Shown: positions 12,507 through 25,200 of the stretch, piece by piece
Layout: every line of letters begins with the position of its first letter
How positions within the stretch are numbered: the stretch's first letter is position 1
Origin: Guillardia theta CCMP2712
Taxonomy: Eukaryota; Cryptophyceae; Pyrenomonadales; Geminigeraceae
DNA length: 62,943 nucleotides
Assembly (NCBI RefSeq): GCF_000315625.1
Contig: NW_005434587.1
Coordinates: 89,869 to 152,811, forward strand
Direction of reading: 5' to 3'
Notes under the pieces: generated by a model
The model's input: the letters and a program-made list of their open reading frames with translations, nothing else
The model's database searches: none
Told to the model about the DNA's origin: nothing
Made by a program: the position numbers and the translations under genes

Positions 12507-15361
12507 TCATCGTAAAGCTGAAACCGAGTCTCTTGCCATGAAACGCCAGCTGAAGCCCCACCAAACTTGGCCACCAGCTGTTACAAGCGCATCAGCGTCC
12601 AATCTCCCACCTGACGCCCAACTGACCTGGATGACAGTTCCCACTGGCATGTCGAGAGCCCAGAACGGCTTCCCCTTTGAATCGCCGCTTCCCAGGAAGT
12701 ATTCATACAGAATCTGAAAGAAAGTGAGAAGCAGAGACGGAGGGAGAGAGCGGGCGACTTGGAGGGTGGAGAGGTGAGAAATGACAATCACTGGTGAGAC
12801 TTGTCGCTCAAGGTAGTCGACTATGAAGGGCTCCAGTCGTTTGGTCACATCCTGTAGCAGCAAGAGCAGGATAAGAAACAACTCTTCTCATGCAAGCACA
12901 AGGCTGTCCACACAGCTCAAGTTCGTCATACCTGCTGAGACTCGCCACCGGGCAGCCGAGCTCGACAAGGGTCTTTCCTCATCCGCTGTATCGCACTCAG
13001 ACATTGTTTCCACACAAACACAGAAAGACCTCAAGCTGTTCCGGCCCCAACATTTGTCGGATTTCTCCCATTGTCATACCGTGACAAGCTCCCACCTAAC
13101 ATGCGACCATGAGCCAACTTCACAGGAGGAATCAGATGTATGACATCGACTGGATTGAGGGCACTGCAGAATTCAAGTCTTGAACCTCTGAAGACCTCAC
13201 TGTGTACATCATGGTAAAGGGCACATTGATTCAATCGACTAAATTATCTCAAACCTGCAGATCCTTCCAGTCTCCATGGCTCCTACGAATAACCATCAGA
13301 CTCTCCCGCAGATTAAGACAAAACTTTGGTAGGTCATACGCGGTAGAGTGCTTGTAAAGATATAAGGTTTTTCATCGCCTCTTTCTTGGCATCTTTTCTT
13401 TATAAAGTATCCTAGTCGTTCTGCAAGAAAATATATCAGTTCACATATACAAGCAACAAGCAACAAATCCACCTGCCATTCTCCTCCCTTCATCATTCAA
13501 GCTAGCTCCATCTGCAGACGGCTGCAAGTATAGTTGGACCATGAAAGTTTTGAAACAATCTTCTTCAGCGTACATGAGGTATGACTAGGTTGAGTGAGTC
13601 GGGGGAGCAAGGGGCCATGTCTTCGACAAGCGTTCTTGGAATGGAGGAACTTTGCGGCCAAGAATAATTCCCTGTTATCAAGCTGTCATCGGAAGATAAG
13701 CCGTCTGCCACACTTATACCAATAGAATGCTGTGTCGATCTTTCTGCTCTCTGCCACGAAGCCGTGCCTTTGAATTTTCATCAGCTTTCATTCACAAGCT
13801 GATTCCTCATATCAAACCAGCAAAAGAACCCCAGTAATCGTCCTCGTCTTCCGAGAGAATGAGCTCAGGCGGCTCAGATGAATTCCCTTCCTTTGTTCTG
13901 CTCACAAAAAATCAACTCTGAATGCAAGATCCCACCAACAGGAAAAATAGCAGAAGAGAAAGAAGCAAGATGGGTCATCAAACCCAAACAAAGGTCGTCT
14001 ACCTGACGTTGTCTACATGATGGCTGGAGACCTTGTTTGCCGGACTAATGGGTGAAGAAACAGGCCTGTCACGAGGCATACTCTTCGGGGATTGCAACTG
14101 ATGTGCAACAACTCCTGGATGACAAGATCCCATGTAAACATGAGGGTCAACATCCACCTGTACCATGACGCGTCAGGGAGGAGGAGAATCGTAAACACCC
14201 ATTCAAGTAAGTTACCGGCCCTGGTCGGACAAGCCAGACTGGTCTCTCGAGAACATGCAAACTCATGAGAAATGCAAGTATACGATGCTGCAAAGAGAGG
14301 TACGTTCAGAGTCCACAACCATCCTAACCCTCGCAACACACGGCAGATAGGAGGGAGAACTTTGGATACAGTAGAGTTTCTTCTACACAAGAAAGCCATT
14401 CCTTTACCTGTGTCCTTCCATGTATCTTGTTGCAAACAACTTTTGATGACAGGTTGATCACCTGATGTTTCTCAGTTTCAACCAACATCAAAACTGGACG
14501 TCGAAGAATACCTTAATATACGATAAAGAATCATCACCAATTGGGCGATATATCTGCTCGTACTTTCTTATTCTTTCGCTAAACTCAAATCGAGCCTGTG
14601 CACATCGTTCAGCCGGACAGCACGTCGAAAACATAGAGATGCCTTTTCGGGATCAATCCCAACAAAGTCCGGGGAGCTGCTGACTTTGTGCTGTAGACAG
14701 AAGTCAGCATCCATGCAGAGGAGACATGGCTTGCAGGAACATCTTCACATTATCATAAAGGAGAAAGGACACGACAAATCACAGGTTCATATCGAACCTT
14801 CAGGTTCGCTTCAAGAACTTTAGGATCATCACAGATTGACTCGATGAACAGCACTTTGATGTCACTAGAGTATGTCAATGCACACTCCAGGACCATCCTT
14901 CTTCGTTCATCTGTCGTATTTGTAGCATCGAAAATCCCAACGTCTCCCTCTCCCAAAACCAGCCATGAAAGCAATTCGTTCAAGACAGTCCATGCGAGGT
15001 TTTCCCGCTTCGCAACAGCGTCCTTGTTATTTGCATCGAAGAATTCCGCGTCTTCATTCCCGCCAACAGCCCTCCTGTATGCTCCAACATTGAATACCTT
15101 GGTTCTCAACCCATACCATGTCAGATAGTTCGTAAGGCGATGGGAAATGAACGATTTCCCCCTTGCCGGGAGGCCAACCATGACAATGAGCAGTCGCTTC
15201 CTATCATCCCCCAGAAGGGACATCCTGTCCGGATCAGACTCATGCAGACCGGGGGGGATGAGGAAAGAAGAGGAGGAGGAGGATGCGTTGCCATGTCCTG
15301 GGGACGAAGGTGCCAGCAGCTCCCGCAGTATGTGCGAAGCCGACAGCCATAGCTCCCCCAT
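12507..15361 (-). CDS. 6-phosphofructo-2-kinase/fructose-2,6-bisphosphatase, phosphatase half probably inactive
   Basis: Sets fructose-2,6-bisphosphate, the regulator of glycolysis versus gluconeogenesis. The kinase half has Walker A GLPARGKS at residues 63-70, the IFDATNTTDERR strand and KVSSSPDFVGIDPEK. Exons (transcript order): 15361-14798, 14690-14643, 14595-14512, 14461-14408, 14287-14216, 14157-14003, 13897-13818, 13767-13574, 13521-13473, 13420-13340, 13282-13255, 13187-13145, 13095-13030, 12985-12932, 12851-12759, 12713-12507. The phosphatase half aligns through FTSTLPR, CSALNPVD, HGMTMGEI, LPGGES and VIVISHLSTL. However, the RHG motif holding the phospho-accepting His reads LVRPGP (exon 14287-14216), and the acidic residue after Cys in the IDAGxCE motif is His (ACHGMT). 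About 140 extra, Ser-rich residues sit between LVRPGP and DGASLNDEGRR. Intron 14596-14642 appears to be GC-AG. Confidence 0.88.
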
Positions 15362-16573
15362 GTTCGCCCTTGACTACCCCAACCCCCCTCCTTCCCTGAA
15401 AATGGACCCACCCTTTCAGCTCCACCCCCACAACATTAGATGACTACCCCTACCCTCTAGAGTAAAAGTTGACCCCTACTGCTTCCTCCATCTCGGGGAG
15501 TAGTACCCCACAGAGACAGAAGTTCACTTTGTTGGACCGGTACTCCGGAGAGTGCTTTACTCCAGGTTACTCAATAATAACTAATAATGGTACTAGATTT
15601 ACTACCCACCCCAGAGAATCTCTGCCTTTTCACCCCACCTACAGTCCTATACCCCTACCCTCTGAGAATGGGACGGTACAGGACCCGCCACCACTACCCA
15701 CCCCTGATCAAACACCCTTCTTGTCCACCCCTTCTTTTAACACGATTTCCCGTTCTATGGACCCCATTTTCTAACATCCCCACCCCCTCATTTCAGAATT
15801 CACTACCCCTATCTCTCCCGTGTCAAGTTCCCATCTACACCCGCTTCCCTGTGATAGTATAAAAACTCCGAGTCTCTGCCCGGAGTCACCGGCGGGCCCG
15901 GGCTGCCCGGCGGTGGCCCGCGGCGGCCCGGCCGTATGTGCAGTGCTGGCACTGAAGTAGTACCGTAAACCCTTGACGGACCGTGTAGCGGCTTGCCCGG
16001 CCCAAGGAGAAGGCATCCGGCGAGACGGCCGGGCGCAGGCGCCCGGCTCAGACTGTCGGCTGACTCGGGCGCTTCAAACTCAGTTGGCAGGCTTGACTCC
16101 GTGAAGCACCCATAGTGATTTTTCACTCAAAGTTAAGTTAAAAATCAGCCCATAGTGACTTTTCACTCAAAGTTAAGTAAAACAATGAGCCCATAGTGCC
16201 TCGTACTGATTTTAACTTAACTTTGAGTAAATGAATGTCTCGCCAAAGTTTTTTTTCGCGTTGGACTCTGGTTGACCTCCGGGTTCCGACTTCGCCGCCG
16301 ATATGTACCCGAATCCTCCTAGCTCACCCCTCCTAATCAGAAGTCTGAGTGGTAAATGAGGGGTAGGGGGTCAATAACACCCCCCCCCCTTGACCCAAGG
16401 AAGGAGGGACTCGGTGGCTGGTTTGTTTTGACGGACGCGGAGTATATCCGATATCCGAGAAACAGAGCTATCAATGCATGCCAAGCGTAAGAGCGGGAAA
16501 TGGAGAGGGAGGAAGGGAGAAGATGGAGTGTTTTGACGATAAGGAGACTTCTCCTAGTCATGATGTTCACTAA
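15362..16573. other. Intergenic region with C-rich words and a GC island
   Basis: No gene seen. 15362-15840 is dense in CTACCCC-type words on the + strand, which are GGGGTAG in the sense of the PFK-2 gene starting at 15361. 15880-16110 is a GC island with GGCCCGG/CCGGGC blocks and GACTCGG. It is followed by the inverted repeat annotated separately. The region should contain promoters for both flanking genes. Confidence 0.6.
16109..16234. repeat. Direct plus inverted repeat cluster
   Basis: Two direct copies of a ~38-bp unit beginning CCCATAGTGA (16109 and 16149) each contain ACTCAAAGTTAAGT. A third copy at 16199-16234 lies in the opposite orientation (CTGATTTTAACTTAAC, then TTTGAGTAAA). The inverted arms match over ~23 bp, so the strand could fold into a hairpin. 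A related sequence lies at 57936-58001. Confidence 0.8.
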
Positions 16574-18682
16574 ATGATTTCCACAGGGTGTATGAAGATG
16601 ACTCAAGACATACGCCAGGATCGCAGCGAATTTTCACAATTTCTCGTTCCTAAGAACGCTTCTTTACTCGAAGAAGTTTTGTCTCTAAGAGAACAGGTTA
16701 CCTCACTGAAAAATACCCTTCAGATGATATACACGAGAGAAAACAACCAACTAGCACGAAAAGCAAAGAAGGTTATTGGTTTTTGGATTAGGAACAGTAT
16801 GATGAAATCTTTCCATTCTTGGAAAAATATTGCAATTACCAGCAAACGAATGGCGATCATCATGGCCAGAGTGTCAAGGCGATGGGTCTATCACGCGGTA
16901 GATCCTGCCTTCCAAGCTTGGCACGCGAATTCCAAGCAGCAGATGCGCACAAAGCAGCTCGGAGCAAGGATTGTGAAGCATTGGCTCCGACGCTCGCTTG
17001 CTACAGCCTTCGATGGGTGGCATGAGCATGCTGGCCAGCTCAAGCGTCAGGGAGAGCTTTTGACTACGATCACGAGGCGATGGGTCTATCACGCGGTAGA
17101 TCCTGCCTTCCAAGCTTGGCACGCGAATTCCAAGCAGCAGATGCGCACAAAGCAGCTCGGAGCAAGGATTGTGAAGCATTGGCTCCGACGCTCGCTTGCT
17201 ACAGCCTTCGATGGGTGGCATGAGCATGCTGGCCAGCTCAAGCGTCAGGGAGAGCTTTTGACTACGATCACGAGGCGATGGGTCTATCACGCGGTAGATC
17301 CTGCCTTCCAAGCTTGGCACGCGAATTCCAAGCAGCAGATGCGCACAAAGCAGCTCGGAGCAAGGATTGTGAAGCATTGGCTCCGACGCTCGCTTGCTAC
17401 AGCCTTCGATGGGTGGCATGAGCATGCTGGCCAGCTCAAGCGTCAGGGAGAGCTTTTGACTACGATCACGAGGCGATGGGTCTATCACGCGGTAGATCCT
17501 GCCTTCCAAGCTTGGCACGCAAATGCAAAGAGACAGAAGAGAATGGATCAATTAGGGTTGAAAATAATTTTGAGCTGGAAATTCAAGTCCCTCTCCAAGG
17601 TAATGAGAAGGTGGAAAGTTTTCAGGACACACACAAGTATGGTGATGAACAACTCCCGACGAATATTTGCATACATCAGTGGACGAGTGAAGGAGAGTGC
17701 TTTCTTCAGTTGGGCAGACCACACACTACAACATTCTAAGTTAGACAAACATCTAGCTATGATCGCAAAAGAACGTCTAAAATCACGTCCGAAGCTCAAA
17801 CGATCAAAGTCTGTGCCAAGTATGGACCGAAGGCATGTCGACAGACTTTATGCAGCGCTGGAGACACGATGGTGAGCGATATCAACTTGTCTAGGGATTT
17901 ACTGAGAGCTCGATCAGGCTAAAAAGAGCAGACGAATGTTGGGACAGCATAGAGCTTAAGATTCTGAAGCACATTGAAGCCTATGATCGCAAATACTGCA
18001 CAAAGAAAAACTCGGAAATGATAGGTCTTCTTTAGCTACAAGTGTCTACTCTCTTGTTGACTTGGTGTTGCAGGGGGCCATCTCTTCGATCATCGTTACC
18101 AGAAGGCAGGGATGGAACCTTTGAAGTACAAGGGACAAGAGCAGTCTGAATGCTCTCTGACCATCTTTATCTCTTCAGGTTTCCGGAGACCATCCCTTCA
18201 CTGATGGGATCTGTGGTCGTCGGGTTGCAGCATGGGATACAGTCAGACCAGGCTGCAATGTGGAAGACCGAGAAGATGGAGCTTCGGGTGAGAGAGCAGG
18301 CTGGTCTTATAACACCTCACCAGTTTCCACAGAGGTACTGTTCCCATCTAGAAACCATCAACAACAGGCTCATCATCGAAAAGGTATACGAGATGTGCGT
18401 TACCTCAACCTTTGTTTCACTTCTGAGCAGATTGACTCGTGTAAGCAAGGGCGTTTGTTTTTCTGGTGAGCAGAATGGAGCCTGAAAGGGCTGAGTGCCA
18501 AGTTTTCACCGTTGTACACGGCGACATTGTCAAGTGGTCCGACGTATCCAACAGAGGGATTCAAAGAGATATCAATCAGGTTGGATCGTGGGATGAAAGA
18601 AGCCGAAGAGGCTTGCGTTGGCTTCATGACACGTGGACTGCTGGAATCATACATGGCCAGTTGTTCTCGTAAATTCGTGTGA
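16574..18682 (+). CDS. Trp-rich repeat protein, Sfi1-like in style
   Basis: Function not known. The first exon (16574-17871) encodes a coiled-coil start followed by repeats containing W/F-x(n)-W patterns such as FQAWHAN, KHWLRRS and FDGWHEH. They resemble the Trp-rich helical repeats of centrin-binding Sfi1 proteins, an analogy from the pattern only. Three full 66-residue repeats and the start of a fourth are almost identical; diverged single units flank them (FHSWKNI, MRRWKVF, FFSWADH). Later exons probably start at ~18075 (GPSLRSSLPEG) and 18180, with the last from 18476, ending TGA at 18680-18682; their boundaries are less certain. The start may be an internal Met (16592 or 16598), because CACAG just upstream could be a splice acceptor. 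Confidence 0.65.
16877..17520 (+). repeat. 198-bp coding tandem repeat, 3.25 copies
   Basis: Copies begin at 16877, 17075, 17273 and 17471 with the sequence AGGCGATGGGTCTATCACGC. The first three appear identical over the full 198 bp, and the fourth diverges after ~50 bp. The unit length is an exact codon multiple (66 residues), so copy-number change keeps the frame. Confidence 0.95.
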
Positions 18683-19236
18683 TCAATAACATGTGAAGTC
18701 TAACTCTCGGAGTGCTGGAAGACTGAAAACTTGATACTCTGTCAGCTCAATTTTCCCAAGTCTCCCCTTCCCACTGGCTACGTTCTCCTCATCCTCTCCT
18801 CTGCTTCTCCATCATCTGCTTGCATCTTTTCCCAGGTTCTTGTTTCCCTGGCTATCTCCTTCCTGTAAAAGAATTTAGCTAAATATTCGTGACATGAAGA
18901 AGAGGGGGTAGTAAATACTGGGTAAAAGAGGGGTGGTCAAAGACATGGGGGGTTTGACAAGTTCGTTGGTCAACCACGGCAGGAGATGGCAGAAAACGAG
19001 AAGGCGAAGGAGGAGGAAGAGGAGGAGGCGAAGGAAGAGGAGGAGGCGAAGGAGGCGAAGGAGGAGGAAGGCAACGATGATGCTGACAACGATCACTTCA
19101 AGGAGAGGAACGAGTGGTGGAGCTCGATCTGAAGGATCAGGAGAAAGTAAACAGCAAAACGGCAAGAAACATACAAGGGGGGATGGCATCGTTGGCTAGT
19201 CCGTGAGGAGGGAGAGGAAGGAGTAGCCTTGAGACG
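18683..19236. other. Intergenic region with a small acidic ORF
   Basis: 18997-19070 is GAAGGAGGAGG low-complexity sequence. One frame, ATG 18986 to TGA 19130-19132, encodes a 48-residue Glu/Lys-rich peptide ending ERNEWWSSI. It could be an upstream ORF or leader exon of the channel gene at 19237. The overlapping poly-Arg frame is an artefact of the same repeat. Nothing else was recognised. Confidence 0.4.
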
Positions 19237-22200
19237 ATGTCTTCTCCTGTTGCACATCGGGAGGAGAAGGAGGGTGAGTCTGCCAACGATGATGTGCTCA
19301 CAGAAGCAAACAATCTCCCAGCAGACGGTATTGAAGCAACTATGCAAGATCAGGGGGCCCTTGAGCAAGAGGATACGACTGTACAAGGATTTAACCTAGA
19401 AGAAGAGCAGGAGAATGTCGATCAGGATGGTCAAGAAGAACAAGACATCATGGACCATGTAGACAGGGTGGACAAAAAGCGCATTGATTGGAGACAACGG
19501 CTGATTTCCGTGCAGAATTCCTGGCAATGGCTGAGGGAACGGAGCAGGAGATTACGAAAAAAGATACGATATCATGCTTTCTTCCTTCTCGTCTCCATCG
19601 CAAGCTCGATCTCTCTGCTTCTTCGCCTCACCATGACGACATCATCAATCTACTGGTTGAATCCTTTCTTCCTGTCGGACGTCGTCGCTGCTGTACTATT
19701 CACACTAGATGTTCTCATCGGTGTGATTGCATATGGCTTCTGTTCACATCCGGAGTCTTACTTCCGCATGAACCTCTACAACAAGGTCAGAAACTCTCTC
19801 TCCTCCCGTTCAAGTCGTTCTCCTGTTCTCGTCTATCACCGAGTCTTTAATTTCGGTCTCCTTCTTATCCTGCTTGCAGATCGATACACTCGTTGCAATC
19901 CTCATATGGCCAGAGATTGTACTCAGGATCTTTGGCTTCCGCTTGTCTTTCCGTACTCTCAAGATATTCCGCATCTTCTTCATCATCTCCAGAACCCGCG
20001 CGCTCCATCGCGTGCAGAGCATCGTCTCCTCCCTCGCGCAGGCCACGGCATCTCTGGCAGCCACCACCTTGCTCCTTGTCGTCGGGCTGCTCGGATTTGC
20101 TGTGGTGAGTGAAGATGTTCTGTTCTGTGTTAGCGATCTTTGACGGTGCTGAAACGCAACAGATGGGTGTGGAGTTGTACATGGGTTCGGTGAACAGGTT
20201 CTGCTACTGGATGGACACCCAAGACTTGGTGGTCCCAGTGAGGAACTGCAAGGCTGTCCGGGGTCCCTGGAGATCTAGCTGTTCCTTCATGCAGGAGTGC
20301 AAGGGGTCGGCTGAGAGCTCCGGGCACATCTCCTTCGATGACGCGCTCCTGGGATTCGTCACCGTGTTCCAGGTTGCGTCGATGGACAGCGCCTATGCGG
20401 TCATCCATACTTTCTTGCAGTCAGAGCCAGCCTTCAAGTTGTTGACTTGGTTGTTCTTTATCGCAATCAACGCTCTGTTCAGCATCATCGCGTTCAACAT
20501 GTGAGGCTTTCACGGCCATGACGATGAGTTGCTTCATGTGGACTATGTTTCTTTGTGTTGGTCGTGGTGTTGACCACGGCGGTGTAACTGTGAAGTGACG
20601 TGTGTTCACAGGTTCACCGCGATTATCTCGAGCTACTTCCTCCTGGGCCTTGGAGGAGACAAGAAGGATCAGGACGAGCAACCGAAGGGGAAGGGGAACG
20701 CAGTCTTCCCGCTCAACGGCGACAACCCGTTCCAGGCAGAGGCTGAACGCGTCAAGACTCAATCCGTCAGGATTCGACGCACCCGCAGCGGGAGGACCCA
20801 GTCTCGTCAGGCGTCCAGAGGCTCCAGGAGGATGGAAGAGGAGCAGGACGACGGTCTCAGCCTGTCCGACGTCCTTGAGAGTGACATCTGGAAGCTCTCG
20901 CTCGACTTCCTTATCATAGTCAACACCCTCACCTTCCTCATCTGGAATGACGTGCCCTCAACTAGGGTCCGAGCTGTCTTCGAGTACATCCAGGACGTGA
21001 CCTCCTCGCTCTTCCTCCTTGAGATCGTCCTTCGCGTCTACAGCGCGGGGGCAGTCTGGCAGTTTGCCAAGGATCCGACGAATCTCTTTGACGCCCTAGT
21101 CACCGTCGTCTCGTCCGTTGGGCTCTTTCTCCAGCTAGCCTCCGCCTCCTCCGCCTCCGTGCAGACGTGGAAGTCGATCTCAGTTATTCGCCTCCTCCGT
21201 ACTTTGATGCAGCTCAGCCACACCAGGCAGATCCTCATCCTTGCAGCGAAGTCGATCCCCGTTGTCTTCAACCTGATCATCGTCATCGTGGTACGTCTGC
21301 AAACCTGGTGAGATGCGATCCTGGTCTGACTCGTAGAGCTTGACAGGTTGTTCTCATGATGTTCTCGATCGCTGCGATGGACCTGATCGCAGGAGGAAAG
21401 AACGGGAGCAACGCCTACTTCGACAACTTCCCGACTTCAGTGCAGAACCTCGTGGAGATATTTGTGACTGACTCGTGGACGAGTATCATGTGGGGAAGCA
21501 CCACCGACTCTTGTCTTGAGAGCACCGAGTGTAACTCCAAGTTCAACGACACGGTCGCGCTGGTCCTGCTGCTGCTCTTCTTCTTCCTCTCTCAGTTCGT
21601 CTTGTTGGCCCTGTTCATCGCAGTGATCCTTGACAACTTTGGAAGTGACAGCCTTGATGTCAGCGATAGTGACAAGACAGCCTTCGAGAACTTTCTGCAG
21701 TTTGCAAGGATGAAGGTTGACGCGATGAGAGGAAAGTGAGTCGAGTGAACTTTGACGCAGATGAAAGCAGCAAGAGCAGCGCTATGGAGGACAGCAAAGG
21801 CTTGCTTCAAGAAGTGAGTGCTCGTTTTCTGTTGTTCAAATCTCAGCTTTCTTGCTCCCCTCGTTTCACTCCTGCGCTCTTCGAGCTTCTCTCAAAAATC
21901 TCCACAGGAAGGACAAGACGAAGATCAGGATCGAAGCGATGTCGGCAGAGGATTTGCTGCTCAACGAGACGTACCTCAAACAGTACAACCTGTCATGCCG
22001 GATAGACACGTGCAAGGATTACTTCGAGACCCAGATCGCTGACGATTCCTCGGCTCCGAGTTGGCAAGCCAACAATGTTTATGTCTTCAACTATGAGGGA
22101 AACTCGATGGTGGTACCTCTGCGCGTCATCATACTCAACAAACATGTGATCGAAAATCATGAGCTGGTGGGAGTTGGTTTCTATGCTCTAGATCTCGAAG

Positions 22201-25200
22201 CATTGCGCAAAGATGGTTTTGCTATGGAGGAGGAGTCAAGCCTGGAAGTGAAGATCGATCTCTACGAGAACGAAGAGCATGCTTGGAACATCTTTACGGA
22301 GCAGAATGCTGACGATGACAGTGAAGAAGAAGTTGAAGCGTGCGGGTCATTCATCTTCAATGTTTCTGTCTCCTCTCAACCTCGCCAGATTGCAAAGGAG
22401 GCGGAGATTGCAAGTGCTGAGGACAAGAACAAAACTGTCGATGATCAAGACAACCAACACGAGGATCCTGTAGATCAGGCAGATTATCCGCACCCGCCAG
22501 CAGAGCCTGTTGAGGACAAGGACCAAACTCCTGCTGCAAACCCTCAGAAGGATGCTTTGCAGGAGATGAGGCCGAAGACTGGTCTCCACAAGCTGATGAT
22601 GAGGGTAGTCACCTCCAGAGCGAGTAAGTCCTTCATCTACATGCTCATCTTCTTCGATACTATTCTGTTTTCCCTCCATGCTCCTCCCGGCATGAGCTCA
22701 AGCATGTCCAAGGCCCTCTTCACTGTCCTCGACTTCATGATCGACTTCTTGTTCTGGCTCGAGTTCGCGCTCAAGGTGGCAGCGTTCGGGCTGTTCGGCC
22801 GACGTCTTTCCTTCTCGCAGGACTTGGAGGACGGGCAGGTGGTGGTGAAGGTGCACAAGACGCTGATGAGAAGCGGGTCCAACATCTTCGACCTCCTCGT
22901 CCTCGTCTCCTCCATCGGAAGGATCTTCAAGGTGTTTCAGCTCGACAAGGTGGTCGGCTCGGGCCCTATGTTCCTCTTCACGCTGCTGAGGAGCCTCCGA
23001 CCTGTCCGCCTTGTCCTGGGGAGCAAGTCGATGAGGGAGATCGTTTATACCATCGTGACAGGAGCAGCGGAGGTTGTGGAGGTCATCATCATCCTCCTGG
23101 TCTTCTTCCTCATCTTCTCGGTCGTCGGCATGGGGATCTTTGCCGACAAGTTCTTCCGCTGCTCGGATTCCGAGATCGCCCTCCTCCGTACCGTGGGGCC
23201 CTTTCTCAGTGATAGGGCCAACTGTGTGGGTTCCTTCTCCTACTCGTCCTCCTCCTCTCCCTACCTCCTCCCGCGCTCTTGGTGGAACCCACAGCACAGC
23301 TTCGATGGCATGACGGAGAGTCTGACGACGCTATTCCGCGTCATCACACTCAAGTGGCTCAACCCGCTGACCGACGCCATGGCGGCAACGGAGGTTGACA
23401 TGCAGCCTGAGCAGAACCACCAGAGTGCGAGGATGCTGTTCTTCCTCGCCTTCATCCTGTGCGGCACCTACTTCGGTCTCAACCTCTTCGTCGCCATCAT
23501 CACCAACTGCTACTTCAAGGCGACGCTGGGGGGAGCAGGCTCTGAGGAGGAGATCGAGTGGATCGCCGTCAAACGCATGATCCTCGGCGCGAAGCCTGCT
23601 CGCGTCTGGCCGCCTCCTCGCAACTTCCTCTCCAGGTTCTTCCGTCGGGTTCTCCAGCACAGATTCTGGAACCTGCTCATGCTCTTCCTCACCTGCGTCA
23701 ACTTCGGCCTCATCTGCTTCCACAACCTCTCCTCCTCCTCCTCCTACCTGCAAGGGCTGGAGGCCTGGTCCGTTCTCTTTCTCGTCTCCATCCTCGTCGA
23801 AGATTTCCTCTCCCTCCTCGCCTTTGGGATCCCAACTTGCCTTAACGACGCGCTGTTCTGGCTAGACGCCGTCGTCCTCACTGCCATCCTCTTTTCTTCC
23901 GCCGCTTCTGGCAGCATGAAAATCTCCTTCGGGGTCCTCCGCCTCCTCCGCCTCCCCCGCCTCCTCAACTACATGCAGGTCAAGAGCTCGTACGCTACAG
24001 CTGGGGCAGTGCTGGAGACCTATTTTCTCTCTCGCGGGGAGTTCATGAAGATCATTATCCTCCTCTCGGTCCTCCTCTGGATCTTTGCGTCCGTCAGCTC
24101 GCAGGTGTTTGGGGACATCAAGTTCGGAGCAAGGATCAGCCAGACCGCAAACTTCGCCTCCTTCCCAGCAGCGTACATGACGCTCTTCCAGATCCTCTTC
24201 GGCGACGAGTGGAACCTGATGATGGACGACTGCCGGGTCGCGTTCCCCTCCTGCACCAGCTGGAAGCTCGGGTACCGCCTTCCTTCCGGGGACACCTTCG
24301 ACGACTGCGGCTCCTCCATCTCCCCTGCCTTCTTCATCCTCTTCAAGATCGTCGTCGACTTCGTAGTGATGAAGCTCTTCGTCGGCCTCATCGTAGAGAA
24401 CTTCTCCTTCTGCAGGAGCCAGGCGCAGGAGGAGGGCATCCTGTCTAACGACTACATCCGCACCTTCACTGTCGTCTGGCTCAGGTTTGACCCCTCCCGC
24501 CTCGGCTGTATCAAGTTGCGAGAGCTGTACTCCTTCATGCTCCAACTCCCTCCTCCTCTCGGCCTTGCCGGGAGTTCCAAAGGATACAACCTGCAGTACC
24601 TACCTGTCAGGACGGAGCTTTCCCTGCTGTCCTCCCACAGGGTCAAGATCTCTCAGCATGCAGCTGATAGCAGGACAGGCATGCGGCTGCTCGGGCTGCA
24701 GGATCGTCTGTTGACTGCCCGTGTGGCATTGAGCGCGGGGAGGGTAGGGCTGAAGAAGGATGAGAGGATCTTTGAGCTGGTGGACGACTTTGAAGATCCG
24801 GAGACGAAGGAGAGGAGGGCGAGCCGAGGAGACTTTGTGGTGGTCAGGACAGAGGACTTCTACAAGAGGAGCGAGAAGGCAGGAGAGAAAATCGCTGTCC
24901 TCCGAAACGGCAAGAGGATCCGCTTGCCAAGAGAGCTTCTCCGCTGGACCAGGATGCCAGGGGAGGAGCTGTGGACCTCCACGGTGCAGGACGCGGGGAG
25001 GAGGAAGTTTTCAAGGAGGGAGAAGGAGGCGGCGGTGAAGATTCAGCAGTGGTACAGAAAGGTCATCGAGCACAGGAAGGAGACAGTGCTTCGGAACGTG
25101 CACCGAGCTCGAGCACGGGCAAGGCAGATGCGCCAGAACATGGAGGTAGTAGAAGCAGGAAGCAAGTTTGGCACAGCAGATGAAGAGGATGATGATGATG

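Noticed and set aside
16877-17520. Possible CRISPR-like array
   Set aside because: Repeats are 198 bp, adjoin without spacers and encode protein in frame; eukaryotic context.
16874-17551. 225-aa minus-strand ORF with repeats
   Set aside because: Antisense shadow of the Trp-rich repeat gene; its repeats simply mirror the 198-bp DNA unit.
18933-19199. Poly-Arg ORF of 88 aa
   Set aside because: Shadow of a GAAGGAGGAGG repeat whose other frame encodes a more protein-like acidic peptide; extreme composition.
23331-24545. Long minus-strand ORFs within the channel gene (for example 23862-24545)
   Set aside because: Antisense to clear membrane domains; they reflect GC-rich codon bias, with no motifs of their own.
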